Shown here piece by piece: positions 1-9,528 of a stretch of 64,000 bases of DNA. Numbering within the stretch: position 1 is the first letter of the stretch; each line of letters opens with the position of its first letter. This DNA comes from Fibrobacterota bacterium. Its GTDB lineage: Bacteria > Fibrobacterota > Fibrobacteria > UBA5070. The notes beneath the pieces were generated by a model. It saw only the letters and a program-made list of their open reading frames with translations. It was not told where the DNA came from and searched no databases. The position numbers and the translations under genes were made by a program. The DNA lies in assembly GCA_029557215.1 (NCBI GenBank), contig JAKPQQ010000064.1:1-64000 (forward strand), read 5' to 3'.

Positions 1-653
1 TGGGGCCCAACGGTTCGGGAAAGAGCACGTTGTCGCAAGTCCTGGCGGGGCATCCCGGCTACACGATCACGGCCGGTGAAATCGCCTACAAAGGCCGGAA
101 TCTCCTGGAAATGGAGCCCGAGATCCGTTCCCGCGAAGGGATGTTCGTGGCGTTCCAGTATCCGGTCGAGATCCCGGGCCTGGCCAACAACTACTTCCTG
201 CGCACGGCATTGAACGAGCATCGCAAGCACAAGGGCATGCCCGAATTGGATGGCGGCGCCTTCCTGAAGCTCGTGCGGGAAAAGATGAAGCTTGTCCATA
301 TGGATCCCGCCTTGATCTCGCGTTCGCTCAACGACGGGTTTTCCGGTGGCCAGAAGAAGCGCAACGAAGTCCTGCAGATGCTGTTGCTGGAACCGGAACT
401 GGCCTTGCTGGACGAGACGGATTCCGGCCTGGACATCGACGCCTTGCGGGATTGCGCCGAAGGCGTGAACACCTTGCGCTCCCCCGAACGCGGATTCGTG
501 GTGGTCACCCACTACCAGCGCCTGCTCGACTACATCCAACCCGATTTCGTCCACGTCCTGTACAAGGGCAGCATCATCCATTCCGGCGGCAAAGAGCTGG
601 CGCTCGAACTCGAAGAGAAGGGCTACGAGTGGCTCACGGCGGGTGCCCAGTGA
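1..653 (+). CDS. sufC: Fe-S cluster assembly ATPase SufC (5' end cut off)
   Basis: SufC is the cytoplasmic ABC-type ATPase of the SufBCD scaffold that builds Fe-S clusters. The gene enters from the left edge; the reading frame is open from base 3 and 216 residues are visible. The first codons are the Walker A motif GPNGSGKST, so only a short N-terminus is missing. The ABC signature FSGGQKKRNEV and the Walker B region LLDETDSGLDID follow, both in the form typical of SufC. No membrane segment is seen. The stop TGA overlaps the GTG start of sufD in a GTGA junction (650-653). sufB is expected just left of the window. Identification is very secure. Confidence 0.96.
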   Translation, partial: GPNGSGKSTLSQVLAGHPGYTITAGEIAYKGRNLLEMEPEIRSREGMFVAFQYPVEIPGLANNYFLRTALNEHRKHKGMPELDGGAFLKLVREKMKLVHMDPALISRSLNDGFSGGQKKRNEVLQMLLLEPELALLDETDSGLDIDALRDCAEGVNTLRSPERGFVVVTHYQRLLDYIQPDFVHVLYKGSIIHSGGKELALELEEKGYEWLTAGAQ

Positions 654-1867
654 CGAGCCCCGTCGCCGCCCCCGAGTGGTTGCAGAGAATGCGCCAGGAG
701 GCCGCCGTGGTTTCCGGCACGCAGCTCGGAACCCAGGCCCGCGAAGATTGGCTCTACACGGCCCCGAAGGATCTGCTGCCTTCCACCGCGATCGCCGATC
801 CGGACGAGATCCGACGGATCGTCGCGACCAACGCGTTGCCCGACGCCTGGCAGGTGCTCGTGTTCGTGGGCGGGGTCTTCTCGCCGGAACTTTCGCGGAC
901 CGCTCCCGAATCCTCCGGAATCGTGGTCGAGCCCATGGCGGTCGCGTTGGATCTGCATCCCGGCGACCTGTTCGCCCGTCTGGGGCGCTCCGACGCCGAA
1001 GACGGCATCTTCCTGGCGATGGATCGCGAGCGATGGACCGACGGGACCTTCGTGCGGGTCGGAGCCGACCAGAAAACGTCCGGAACCGTCCAGATCCTGG
1101 AAGTCGGATCGGGGACGTCCTGGCTGCGCCATCTGGTCCTGCTGGGCGAAGGCGCGTCGGCGTCGATCGTGGAAACCCACGTGTCGCCGGAATCGACCAC
1201 CATCGCGGCGCATTCGGTGACGGAAGTCCGCCTGGCTCCCGGCGCGAACCTGTCGCATGTGCGTCTGCGGTCGCATGGGGCGGGCGGGCACCACTACGGC
1301 GCCTTGCTCGCGAGCCTGGAGTCCCGCGCTCGCCTGGAGTCGCGTTCGTTCGCCTTCGGGGGGGCATTGGCCCGCGACGACTACCAGGTTTCGCTGGATG
1401 CTCCTGACGCGTTCGCCCTGCTGCACGGGCTGGTCAAGACGCGCGGCACGGAGAAGGCCGATCTATCGGTCAAGCTGCGCCACGCTTCGCCCGACTGCCA
1501 ATCCGACCAGTCGTTCAAGATGCTGGCCGACGACAGGTCGCAGGCCAACTTCCACGGCGCCGTCTACGTGGACCGCGACGCCCAGCGCACCGCCGCCCGC
1601 CAGTCCAACAGGAACCTCCTGCTGTCGCGCGAGGCCAGCGTCAATTCCCGTCCGCAACTGGAGATCCTGGCCGACGATGTCAAGTGCTCGCACGGTTCGG
1701 CCACCGGCAGGCTCGACGAAAAGGCGCTCCGGTTCCTGCGCATGCGAGGTTTGTCGGAATCCGGCGCTCGCGCCCTGCTCGTGCGCGCCTTCGCCGGCGA
1801 AATGGTCCTGCCCCTTCCGGAAGGCGATCTCCGCGATCGCGTCGACTCCCTGCTGGGAGGCGAATGA
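650..1867 (+). CDS. sufD: Fe-S cluster assembly protein SufD
   Basis: SufD is the scaffold partner of SufB and SufC. The protein has 405 residues, close to the usual SufD length, and the C-terminal half has the SufBD beta-helix character, ending in the family-typical stretch with SHGSATGRLDE, LRMRGLSESGAR and a short helical tail. I chose the GTG at 650, which overlaps the sufC stop by four bases (GTGA); the frame is open further upstream, but that part lies inside sufC in another frame. Its stop (1865-1867) overlaps the ATG of sufS, which suggests coupled translation. Family assignment rests on position and on the SufBD C-terminal pattern. Confidence 0.93.
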   Translation: MTSPVAAPEWLQRMRQEAAVVSGTQLGTQAREDWLYTAPKDLLPSTAIADPDEIRRIVATNALPDAWQVLVFVGGVFSPELSRTAPESSGIVVEPMAVALDLHPGDLFARLGRSDAEDGIFLAMDRERWTDGTFVRVGADQKTSGTVQILEVGSGTSWLRHLVLLGEGASASIVETHVSPESTTIAAHSVTEVRLAPGANLSHVRLRSHGAGGHHYGALLASLESRARLESRSFAFGGALARDDYQVSLDAPDAFALLHGLVKTRGTEKADLSVKLRHASPDCQSDQSFKMLADDRSQANFHGAVYVDRDAQRTAARQSNRNLLLSREASVNSRPQLEILADDVKCSHGSATGRLDEKALRFLRMRGLSESGARALLVRAFAGEMVLPLPEGDLRDRVDSLLGGE

Positions 1868-3111
1868 TGCCGGTCTTCGACGCCGGCGAGATCGCTTCGA
1901 TCCGGTCGCGGTTCCCGATCCTGTCGCGGACCGTGCACGGCAAGCCCCTGGTGTACCTGGACAACGCCGCCACCAGCCAGATGCCGGAATCCGTCATCCA
2001 GGCCGTGTCCGAGTTCGATCGCACCAGGCACGCCAACGTCCATCGCGGCGTCCACAAGCTGTCGCAGGAAGCCACCGACGTCCACGAAGGCTCGCGCGAC
2101 CGCCTGGCGAAGTTCCTGAACGCCCGCCGCCGCGAAGAGATCGTGCTCACCAAGGGCGCGACCGAATCGATCAACCTGGTGGCGCATGCCTGGGGGCGCC
2201 GGAATCTGCGCTCCGGCGACGTGGTGCTGGTGTCGGAACTGGAGCACCACGCGAACATCGTCCCGTGGCAGATCGTCGGTTCCGAGAATGGTTCGATCGT
2301 CGTGCCCATTCCCGCCCTCGACGACGGCAGCCTCGATCAGGATGCGTTCCAAAAATTGCTCGATGGCGCCAAGGGGCCCGTCAAGCTGCTGGCCGTCCAG
2401 CATGTTTCCAATGCGTTGGGTACCATCCATCCCGTCAAGGAGATGGTGGCCGCGGCCAGATCGCGCGGCATCGCCACGTTGGTCGACGGTGCCCAGTCGG
2501 TGCCGCACATGCCGGTGGACGTCCAGGACCTGGACTGCGATTTCCTGGCCTTTTCCGGCCACAAGATGCACGGCCCGACGGGCACAGGCGTGCTGTACGG
2601 CCGCTACGAGGTCCTGGAGCGACTCCCTCCGTGGATGGGCGGCGGCGACATGATCGACAAGGTGTCGTTTTCCGGAACCACGTTCCACGAGGTGCCGTGG
2701 CGCTTCGAGGCGGGAACCCCCAACTTCACGGGTGCGGCGGGGTTCGCCGCGGCGCTCGACTTCCTGGAAGAGATCGGGATGGACAGGATCCACGCCCGCG
2801 AGGCGGAGCTTGTCGCCTTCGCCCACCGGGAATTGTCCGGGATCCCGGGGTTGCGGATCCTGGGCACTCATCCAGACAAGGCCGGGGTCGTGTCGTTCGT
2901 CATGGAAGGGATCCACCACTACGACGCCGGGATGTTCCTGGACCAGATGGGCATCGCGGTGCGCACCGGCCACCATTGCGCGCAGCCCGCCATGGAGCGC
3001 TACGGCGTGACGGGCACCATCCGCGCCTCGTTCGCCATCTTCACCACCGAATCCGAAATCGAGGCCTTGGCCGCCGGCGTCCGCCGCGTCCAGAAGGTCC
3101 TGGGAGGCTGA
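1864..3111 (+). CDS. sufS: Cysteine desulfurase SufS
   Basis: SufS is a PLP-dependent class V aminotransferase-fold enzyme that takes sulfur from L-cysteine as a persulfide for cluster assembly. The 415-residue protein has the cofactor lysine at about residue 234 in FSGHKMHGPTG and the catalytic cysteine at about residue 372 in RTGHHCAQP, the arrangement of group II (SufS/CsdA) desulfurases. The N-terminal VYLDNAATSQ and the ANVHRGVH stretch are also typical. The start ATG at 1864 overlaps the sufD stop; a second ATG follows at once. sufE begins three bases after the stop, matching SufE's role as persulfide acceptor. Confidence 0.97.
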   Translation: MMPVFDAGEIASIRSRFPILSRTVHGKPLVYLDNAATSQMPESVIQAVSEFDRTRHANVHRGVHKLSQEATDVHEGSRDRLAKFLNARRREEIVLTKGATESINLVAHAWGRRNLRSGDVVLVSELEHHANIVPWQIVGSENGSIVVPIPALDDGSLDQDAFQKLLDGAKGPVKLLAVQHVSNALGTIHPVKEMVAAARSRGIATLVDGAQSVPHMPVDVQDLDCDFLAFSGHKMHGPTGTGVLYGRYEVLERLPPWMGGGDMIDKVSFSGTTFHEVPWRFEAGTPNFTGAAGFAAALDFLEEIGMDRIHAREAELVAFAHRELSGIPGLRILGTHPDKAGVVSFVMEGIHHYDAGMFLDQMGIAVRTGHHCAQPAMERYGVTGTIRASFAIFTTESEIEALAAGVRRVQKVLGG

Positions 3112-3114
3112 CGC

Positions 3115-3549
3115 ATGTCCGTGATCCAGGAGCGCGAAGACGAGATCGTCGAGGAATTCTCGATGTTCGACGAGTGGCTGGACAAGTACCAGCACATCAT
3201 CGAAATGGGTCAAAAATTGACTGGCATCGACGAGGCCTTCCGCACCGACGACTACAAGGTCAAGGGATGCCAGTCGCAGGTGTGGTTGCAGCCCGGCATC
3301 GAAAACGGGGTGGTGGTGTTCAAGGCGGATTCCGACGCGGCCATCACCAAAGGCCTGGTGGCCCTCATGGTGCGCGTGCTCAGCGGAGCGCCCGCCAAGG
3401 AGATCGCCGATGCGCCGCTGGAGTTCCTGGAAAGGATCGGGTTGCGCGAGCACCTGTCGCCCACGCGTTCCAACGGACTGGTGAGCATGGTCAAGCAGAT
3501 GAAACTCTACGCCGCCGCCTACGCGAGCCAGGAGGCCCATCATGGCTGA
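3115..3549 (+). CDS. sufE: Sulfur acceptor protein SufE
   Basis: SufE accepts persulfide sulfur from SufS and passes it to the SufBCD scaffold. The 144-residue protein has the family signature KGCQSQVW with the acceptor cysteine at residue 52, preceded by the conserved N-terminal helix region and followed by the SRSNGL-like segment TRSNGLVSMVKQMK. Its place directly behind sufS fits. The gene ends inside the start of sufT (8-base overlap), so the five suf genes look like one transcript. Confidence 0.95.
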   Translation: MSVIQEREDEIVEEFSMFDEWLDKYQHIIEMGQKLTGIDEAFRTDDYKVKGCQSQVWLQPGIENGVVVFKADSDAAITKGLVALMVRVLSGAPAKEIADAPLEFLERIGLREHLSPTRSNGLVSMVKQMKLYAAAYASQEAHHG

Positions 3550-3865
3550 GTCGCCCGAAGACGCGCTCCTTCGCGAGAAGGTGATCGAGACGCTCCGGAC
3601 CGTGAAGGATCCGGAGATCCCGGTGAACATCTACGATCTGGGACTCATCATCGAGATCGAGATCGCGCCGTTCTCCATCGTCAACATCAAGATGACCCTC
3701 ACCGCGCCCGCGTGCCCGGTGGCCGACTCGATCGTCGCCGAGGTGCAGGACAAGCTCAACTCCATCCCCGAGGCGTCGGGCGCCTACGTGGAGCTGGTGT
3801 GGGAGCCCGTGTGGACCAGGGAACGCATGTCCGAAGAAGCGAGATTGGAGCTGAACCTGGACTGA
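3542..3865 (+). CDS. sufT: SufT / MIP18-family Fe-S maturation protein
   Basis: This 107-residue protein belongs to the DUF59 (MIP18) family. The motif TVKDPEIPVNIYDLGL and the segment MTLTAPACPVADSI, with its single cysteine, are the family hallmarks. SufT-type members act as auxiliary Fe-S maturation or carrier factors; the exact step is not settled. The start ATG at 3542 has a strong AGGAGG ribosome site inside the 3' end of sufE. It is the last gene of the suf operon: the next gene is convergent. A phenylacetate-pathway PaaD-like role shares this fold, but the operon context makes Fe-S assembly much more likely. Confidence 0.9.
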   Translation: MAESPEDALLREKVIETLRTVKDPEIPVNIYDLGLIIEIEIAPFSIVNIKMTLTAPACPVADSIVAEVQDKLNSIPEASGAYVELVWEPVWTRERMSEEARLELNLD

Positions 3866-4096
3866 GCGTCATTTCGGGGGTGAGGTGTCGCTCGCATCCC
3901 GCGTTGCGTCGGGGGGCTCCTGCTCGCGACGGGGCCACCAGGAACGCATGGCTGGGCGTTTGTGACCGCCATCACGCATTTCCTGACAGCCCGAGTTCGG
4001 CACCGTAGGTTTGACGTACCCCGATCTTCGTGCATCGAGTCCAGGTCGTCGCGACTCCCCTGAGCGGCGGCCTGGGCTCTCCCCTCCGGCATGGCT

Positions 4097-5230
4097 TCAG
4101 CGCAGCAGCTTCGAGACCGCGTCTCCCGCGCGGGTGCGAAGCCGGGCGATGTAGACCCCCGACGGTTCCCGGCCCAGGTCGATGCGGATTCCGTCTTCCG
4201 CGCGTCGTTCCAGGACCAGGCGTCCCGTCGCGCTCCGGATCTCCCAGCGCGCGTCGGGATCCACGGATTGCGTCAGCAGGAATTGTCCTGGTGTTCCCGG
4301 GATCGCCGCGATTCTCCAATCCTTCGCCGCCAACCTTTCCGCGATCGAGGACGATCCCGTCTGGTACACCCGCACGTAGTCGACCTCGTAGACCATCGGG
4401 AACTTCGCGTTGGCGGGGCTTCCGCCGTTGGATCCGATCGCGAGGTTCAGCAGGATGTACTGGGGGCGGTCCTTGAACGGGTTCGTGCCGTCGTTGTTCC
4501 GGGTGTTGGCCAGCGACGCCGCGTTCATGATCGTGTTGTCCAAGGACAGCACGATCGAATCCTTGGTCCAGTCCATGGTCCACACGTGGAATTTCTTCAC
4601 CCAGTCGGGGTCCTTGGACGTGAAGCTGGAAAGGGTTCTGGTCTTGGAATTCCATGCGGCGTTCCAACGTGTCGCGGTACCCCAGGCCAGGTTCGCGTGG
4701 AACAGGGGAGTGGTCCCCGATGGATAGAATTCCATGATGTCCACTTCGCCGTTGGTTGGCCATTCGCCTCGGGTCCCCAAGGTCCAGATGGCGGGCCAGG
4801 ATCCCATCTGGGCATCCAGCCGGGCGCGGACCTCCACACGGCCGAACTGCCAGGTCTTGCGTCCCGACGTCGTGATGCTGGACGACGTGTATTCGGCGTA
4901 TTGGCGGTTGGTCTTCCAGCTGGAGCTGCCGGCGGAATAGTTGGGGTTCCTCACCCGCTCCTTGCGCCCCTCGATCCGCAGAGCGCCGTTCTTGCAGGCG
5001 GCGTTCCGCGATTGGTACCACTGCAGCTCCTCGTTGCGCGCGAAGCCGCTTTCGCTCGACCAGAATTTGGGATCGGGCCGGCCGTCGATGGCGAACTCGT
5101 CGTTCCAGAAAAGCTTCATGCCGGCGCGGGCGGGTGGCGCGTCGGTGTCGGGAAGCAGCGGATCGGCCGCGAGTCCGATCGCGGCGCACCAGATCGGAAG
5201 AATCGCCGCGAAGGAAGGGTGCGGACCCAT
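4097..5230 (-). CDS. Secreted GH16 endo-beta-glucanase with sorting tail
   Basis: This is a glycoside hydrolase family 16 enzyme, expected to cut beta-1,3 or mixed beta-1,3/1,4 glucans outside the cell. With the ATG at 5230 the protein has 377 residues and opens with a Sec signal peptide ending near GLAADP. The GH16 catalytic motif GEVDIMEF is intact, placing the nucleophile at about E162 and the acid/base at about E167. The catalytic domain ends near YEVDYVRVYQ. The last ~75 residues form a separate small domain that ends in a GVYIARLRTR-type strand and a basic LLR tail, like type IX secretion sorting domains. Whether laminarin or lichenan is the substrate cannot be read from the sequence. 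The gene is divergent from argG and convergent with sufT. Confidence 0.92.
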   Translation of the reverse strand: MGPHPSFAAILPIWCAAIGLAADPLLPDTDAPPARAGMKLFWNDEFAIDGRPDPKFWSSESGFARNEELQWYQSRNAACKNGALRIEGRKERVRNPNYSAGSSSWKTNRQYAEYTSSSITTSGRKTWQFGRVEVRARLDAQMGSWPAIWTLGTRGEWPTNGEVDIMEFYPSGTTPLFHANLAWGTATRWNAAWNSKTRTLSSFTSKDPDWVKKFHVWTMDWTKDSIVLSLDNTIMNAASLANTRNNDGTNPFKDRPQYILLNLAIGSNGGSPANAKFPMVYEVDYVRVYQTGSSSIAERLAAKDWRIAAIPGTPGQFLLTQSVDPDARWEIRSATGRLVLERRAEDGIRIDLGREPSGVYIARLRTRAGDAVSKLLR

Positions 5231-5421
5231 GTGTCGTTTCCGTTCTGAAATGGGTGGAGTTCGAACCACTGGAATATCGGCCGGGTTCACCGAATCGGGC
5301 TTGCCGATCCGCGAGGAAATGTTGAATCCCGTTGCCATCGAAGTCACCGATCGCGGCGGGGCCCTGATTCTTCTGACCTATCTTTTCCGGTCTCTTCCGA
5401 TCCACACATTTCAACAGGACG

Positions 5422-6765
<1,344 letters not shown>

Positions 6766-6772
6766 CCCGTTC

Positions 6773-6794
6773 GGGGCGATTCATGAATCGCCCC
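6773..6794. repeat. 22-base perfect palindrome, REP-like element
   Basis: The two 11-base arms GGGGCGATTCA and TGAATCGCCCC form a perfect palindrome just after the argG stop. A near copy, with the same TTCGGGGCGA entry and TCGCCCCTAC exit, lies at 6995-7017. Two related palindromes within 220 bases of non-coding DNA suggest a dispersed intergenic element and not a gene-specific terminator; no T-run follows. Confidence 0.7.
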
Positions 6795-6827
6795 TACGTC
6801 GGTTAAAATTGGTCGGTTGAATGTCGA

Positions 6828-6860
6828 CGACCACCCCGCCCGGGTGGTCGTTTTCGTTTT
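6828..6860 (+). terminator. Probable rho-independent terminator of argG
   Basis: The 9-base stem CGACCACCC / GGGTGGTCG with a 5-base loop is followed by TTTTCGTTTT, a good factor-independent terminator pattern. It lies about 60 bases behind the argG stop. Confidence 0.7.
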
Positions 6861-6885
6861 CTGTCACGACATCGTTTGGGCGCCT

Positions 6886-6935
6886 CCATATCCCTGGTGG
6901 GGGCGCATGGCCATACATCCCCACCAGGGATATGG
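6886..6935. repeat. 17-base perfect inverted repeat in argG-ispD spacer
   Basis: Positions 6886-6902 and 6919-6935 are exact reverse complements (arm CCATATCCCTGGTGGGG), separated by 16 bases. There is no T-run. Together with the palindromes at 6773-6794 and 6995-7017 and the terminator at 6828-6860, it fills the only long non-coding stretch near here (6766-7087); I see no convincing gene in that stretch. Confidence 0.75.
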
Positions 6936-6994
6936 CCGGGCCGCTGCGGGCTGCGGCTATCCGCCTCGGCCGTGCCGGTTGGTCGCCATTGTTC

Positions 6995-7017
6995 GGGGCG
7001 AGGCATGCCATCGCCCC
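6995..7017. repeat. Second copy of the GGGGCGA...TCGCCCC palindrome
   Basis: GGGGCGA and TCGCCCC flank a GGCATGCC core, giving a near-perfect hairpin. Both the entry (TTC) and exit (TACGA) flanks resemble those of the element at 6773-6794, which points to a common repeat family. Confidence 0.6.
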
Positions 7018-7087
7018 TACGAACGACAACCGCCACGGCGCTTCGCCCCTCCGTGTCCCTGGCGCGTGGTTTTGCACCTTTCCTGCT

Positions 7088-7837
7088 ATGCCATTTTCCT
7101 CTCGTCGCGATGCTGGTGTGGTGCTGCCTTGCGCCGGATCCGGGACCCGGGTCGGCTCCGATCGCCCCAAGCAATTCCTGGATCTTGGATCCAAACCGGT
7201 CTTCCACTGGGCGCTGTCCGCGTTCTTGGCCCATGAGCGCGTGGCCGCGGTGGTCCTGGTCGTTTCGCCCGGCGAACTCGAACCCCAGGAGGCGGCGCTT
7301 GCTCGGACCGGGTTCGAACCTCACCTGGCGGCGGGGCGTTTGCGGTTGGCGGTGGGTGGCGCCGAACGCTGGGAATCGGTCCGCAACGGCGTGGTCACCT
7401 TGCCCGCGCATTGCAGGGTGGTGGCCATCCACGATGTCGCGCGTCCGTTCGTGGAGCCTTCCGATATCGACGCAATCCTTTCCGCCGCCGAATCCGACGG
7501 TGCGGCCACCTTGGCGTTGCCCTGTCCCGACACGATCAAATGGGCCGCGAGCTTGCCCGATGCCTCCACATCGGTGGCTCCGCTGGTGGAATCCACCCTC
7601 GATCGTCGCCGCGTGTGGCTCACCCAGACCCCGCAGGCGTTCCGGCGCGAAGTCCTGATCGACTGCTACGACCGTCTTCCCATGCGCCAAGATCTGTCGC
7701 CCACCGACGAGGCCGGTCTGGCCGAGGCGTTCGGGCACAAGGTCCGCCTGGTCAAGGGCGCCCAGCGCCTCCACAAGATCACCACCGCCGACGACCTCGA
7801 TTGGGCTCGTTGGACCGCAGGAAAGATTCCGTCATGA
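7088..7837 (+). CDS. ispD: 2-C-methyl-D-erythritol 4-phosphate cytidylyltransferase
   Basis: IspD makes CDP-methylerythritol in the MEP isoprenoid pathway. The 249-residue protein shows the nucleotidyltransferase signature [16 protein letters not shown] near the N-terminus, [13 protein letters not shown], and HDVARPF, all family hallmarks. The ATG at 7088 gives an N-terminus of normal length; the frame is open upstream only into the repeat-rich spacer. There is no clear ribosome site. Its stop overlaps the ATG of ispF, so the two genes are coupled as in many bacteria. Confidence 0.95.
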   Translation: MPFSSRRDAGVVLPCAGSGTRVGSDRPKQFLDLGSKPVFHWALSAFLAHERVAAVVLVVSPGELEPQEAALARTGFEPHLAAGRLRLAVGGAERWESVRNGVVTLPAHCRVVAIHDVARPFVEPSDIDAILSAAESDGAATLALPCPDTIKWAASLPDASTSVAPLVESTLDRRRVWLTQTPQAFRREVLIDCYDRLPMRQDLSPTDEAGLAEAFGHKVRLVKGAQRLHKITTADDLDWARWTAGKIPS

Positions 7838-8319
7838 ACATCCCCTACCGGGTCGGCCAGGGCTTCGACGTCCACAAGCTGGTCCTTGGCCGCAAGTGCA
7901 TCATCGGCGGGGTGGATATTCCCCATGAGAAGGGGCTTCTGGGGCATTCCGACGCCGATGTCCTCCTGCACGCCATTTCCGACGCGCTGCTGGGGGCCAT
8001 CGGTTCCGGCGACATCGGGATGCATTTCCCGGATACCGACGAGCGCTGGAAAGGCGCCGATTCGCTCAAGTTGCTGGAGCGCGTGGGCGAGATCGTCCGC
8101 GAGGCAGGCTACGAGATCGGGAACGTGCAGGGCACGGTGATTTGCGAGCGTCCCAAAATCCGTCCGCATGTGGAGGCCATGCGCGCCAACATCGCAGGTG
8201 CCCTCAAGATCGAGGTCGACCAAGTGGGAATCCAGGGCACCACCACCGAAAAGCTGGGGTTTCCCGGTCGCGGCGAAGGCATCGCGTCCCAAGCGGTCGC
8301 GTTGGTCGCGAAGGCCTGA
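7834..8319 (+). CDS. ispF: 2-C-methyl-D-erythritol 2,4-cyclodiphosphate synthase
   Basis: IspF cyclises CDP-ME-2P to MEcPP in the MEP pathway. The 161-residue protein has the metal-binding GQGFDVHKL motif, the [17 protein letters not shown] signature and the C-terminal [15 protein letters not shown]. The start ATG forms an ATGA overlap with the ispD stop. The gene is convergent with xseA, 12 bases away. Confidence 0.97.
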   Translation: MNIPYRVGQGFDVHKLVLGRKCIIGGVDIPHEKGLLGHSDADVLLHAISDALLGAIGSGDIGMHFPDTDERWKGADSLKLLERVGEIVREAGYEIGNVQGTVICERPKIRPHVEAMRANIAGALKIEVDQVGIQGTTTEKLGFPGRGEGIASQAVALVAKA

Positions 8320-8331
8320 GCGCCGCTCCGG

Positions 8332-9528
8332 TCAGGCTTCGATCGTCGCGGTCCTGGTGGCGTCGGCGAAAGCGATCTTGACCTTGTCTCCGGCGGCGAG
8401 ATCCGAGGCATTGACCACCACCTTGCCGGATTCCGTCGAGATGGCCGCGTAGCCGCGCGAGAGCACCTTGAGCGGCGACAACGCCTCCAGGCGACCGGCG
8501 ATGTTCACCAGCCGCGCCTGGGCTCGTTCGGTCACGCGTGCCTGGGCGCGTTCCATGCGGTCCGACAGCAGGTCGATCGTCTGGTTGGCGCGTTCGATCG
8601 GTTGTTCGGGGCGCAACAGGCACGGACGCTTGGCCATCCATTCCAGGCGCTCGCGGCGGCGTTCCACCATGCGCAGGAGCGCGTCGCCGGAACGGTCCAG
8701 GTGGTCCGACAGCATGGCCAGCAGGACTTCGCGCTCTTCGCTGACCAGCTCGGCCGCAGCCGAAGGCGTGGGCGCGCGCACATCGGCCGCGAAATCGCAC
8801 AAAGTGGTGTCGGTTTCGTGGCCCACCGCGGAGATGATGGGGAACGGACAGGCCGCCACCGCCCGGACCACGGCCTCTTCGTTGAAGGCCCAAAGGTCTT
8901 CCAGCGATCCGCCGCCACGCGCCACGATCACCACGTCGGAGGCATCTTGCGAGCCTTCCAGCAGGGCGATGCGGCCCAACGCCGCCACCAGGCCGGGAAT
9001 GGCCTCGGCGCCCTGCACGGGCGCGGGCACCAGCATGAGTTCCAGGTGCGGCGCTCGGCGCGACAACACGTGCCAGATGTCGTGGAGCACGGCGCCGGTG
9101 GGGCTGGTCACCACGGCCACCTTGAACGGATAGGCTGGCAGATCGCGTTTTCTCTCCGCGTCGAACAGGCCTTCGGCGGTCAGTTTTCGGCGCAGCTCTT
9201 CCAGCCTCGCCTGCAGATCGCCCTGGCCCGCGGGCTTCATCATGCTGGCCACGAGCTGGTACGATCCGCGCGGTTCGTAGACCGTGATGCGGCCGCTGAC
9301 CACCACCCGGTCGCCGTCGCGCGGAATCTTGGGCAGGCGCGATGCGGCGTTGCGCCACATGACGCTGGACACCACAGCGCCCTCGTCCTTGAGCGAGAAG
9401 TAGAAGTGTCCGCTGGAGTGCAGCTTGGAAGACGACAGTTCGCCTTCCACCAGCACGGCGTCGAAGCCTTCTTCGAGCGTCCCCTTGATGGCGCGGGTCA
9501 GCTCGGTGACGGAAAGCGCGTCGCTCAG
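8332..9528 (-). CDS. xseA: Exodeoxyribonuclease VII large subunit, apparent CTG start
   Basis: XseA is the large subunit of ExoVII, which degrades single-stranded DNA. The product has an N-terminal OB fold (VEGELSSSKLHSSGHFYFSL), the catalytic region with TSPTGAVLHDI, VARGGGSLEDLWAFNEE and SAVGHETDTTLCDFAAD, and a long coiled-coil tail. The typical N-terminus SDALSVTELTRAIKG begins directly after a CTG at 9528-9526; no ATG, GTG or TTG in this frame sits near it. That CTG overlaps the folD stop as CTGA, mirroring the ATGA junctions elsewhere here, and GGAG lies 8 bases upstream. The length would be 398 residues. The small subunit gene xseB is not adjacent. Confidence 0.92.
   Translation of the reverse strand: MSDALSVTELTRAIKGTLEEGFDAVLVEGELSSSKLHSSGHFYFSLKDEGAVVSSVMWRNAASRLPKIPRDGDRVVVSGRITVYEPRGSYQLVASMMKPAGQGDLQARLEELRRKLTAEGLFDAERKRDLPAYPFKVAVVTSPTGAVLHDIWHVLSRRAPHLELMLVPAPVQGAEAIPGLVAALGRIALLEGSQDASDVVIVARGGGSLEDLWAFNEEAVVRAVAACPFPIISAVGHETDTTLCDFAADVRAPTPSAAAELVSEEREVLLAMLSDHLDRSGDALLRMVERRRERLEWMAKRPCLLRPEQPIERANQTIDLLSDRMERAQARVTERAQARLVNIAGRLEALSPLKVLSRGYAAISTESGKVVVNASDLAAGDKVKIAFADATRTATIEA

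Noticed and set aside
6817-7236. Open frames running through the argG-ispD spacer
   Set aside because: They pass through palindromes and terminator hairpins and encode Arg/Pro/Trp-rich nonsense.
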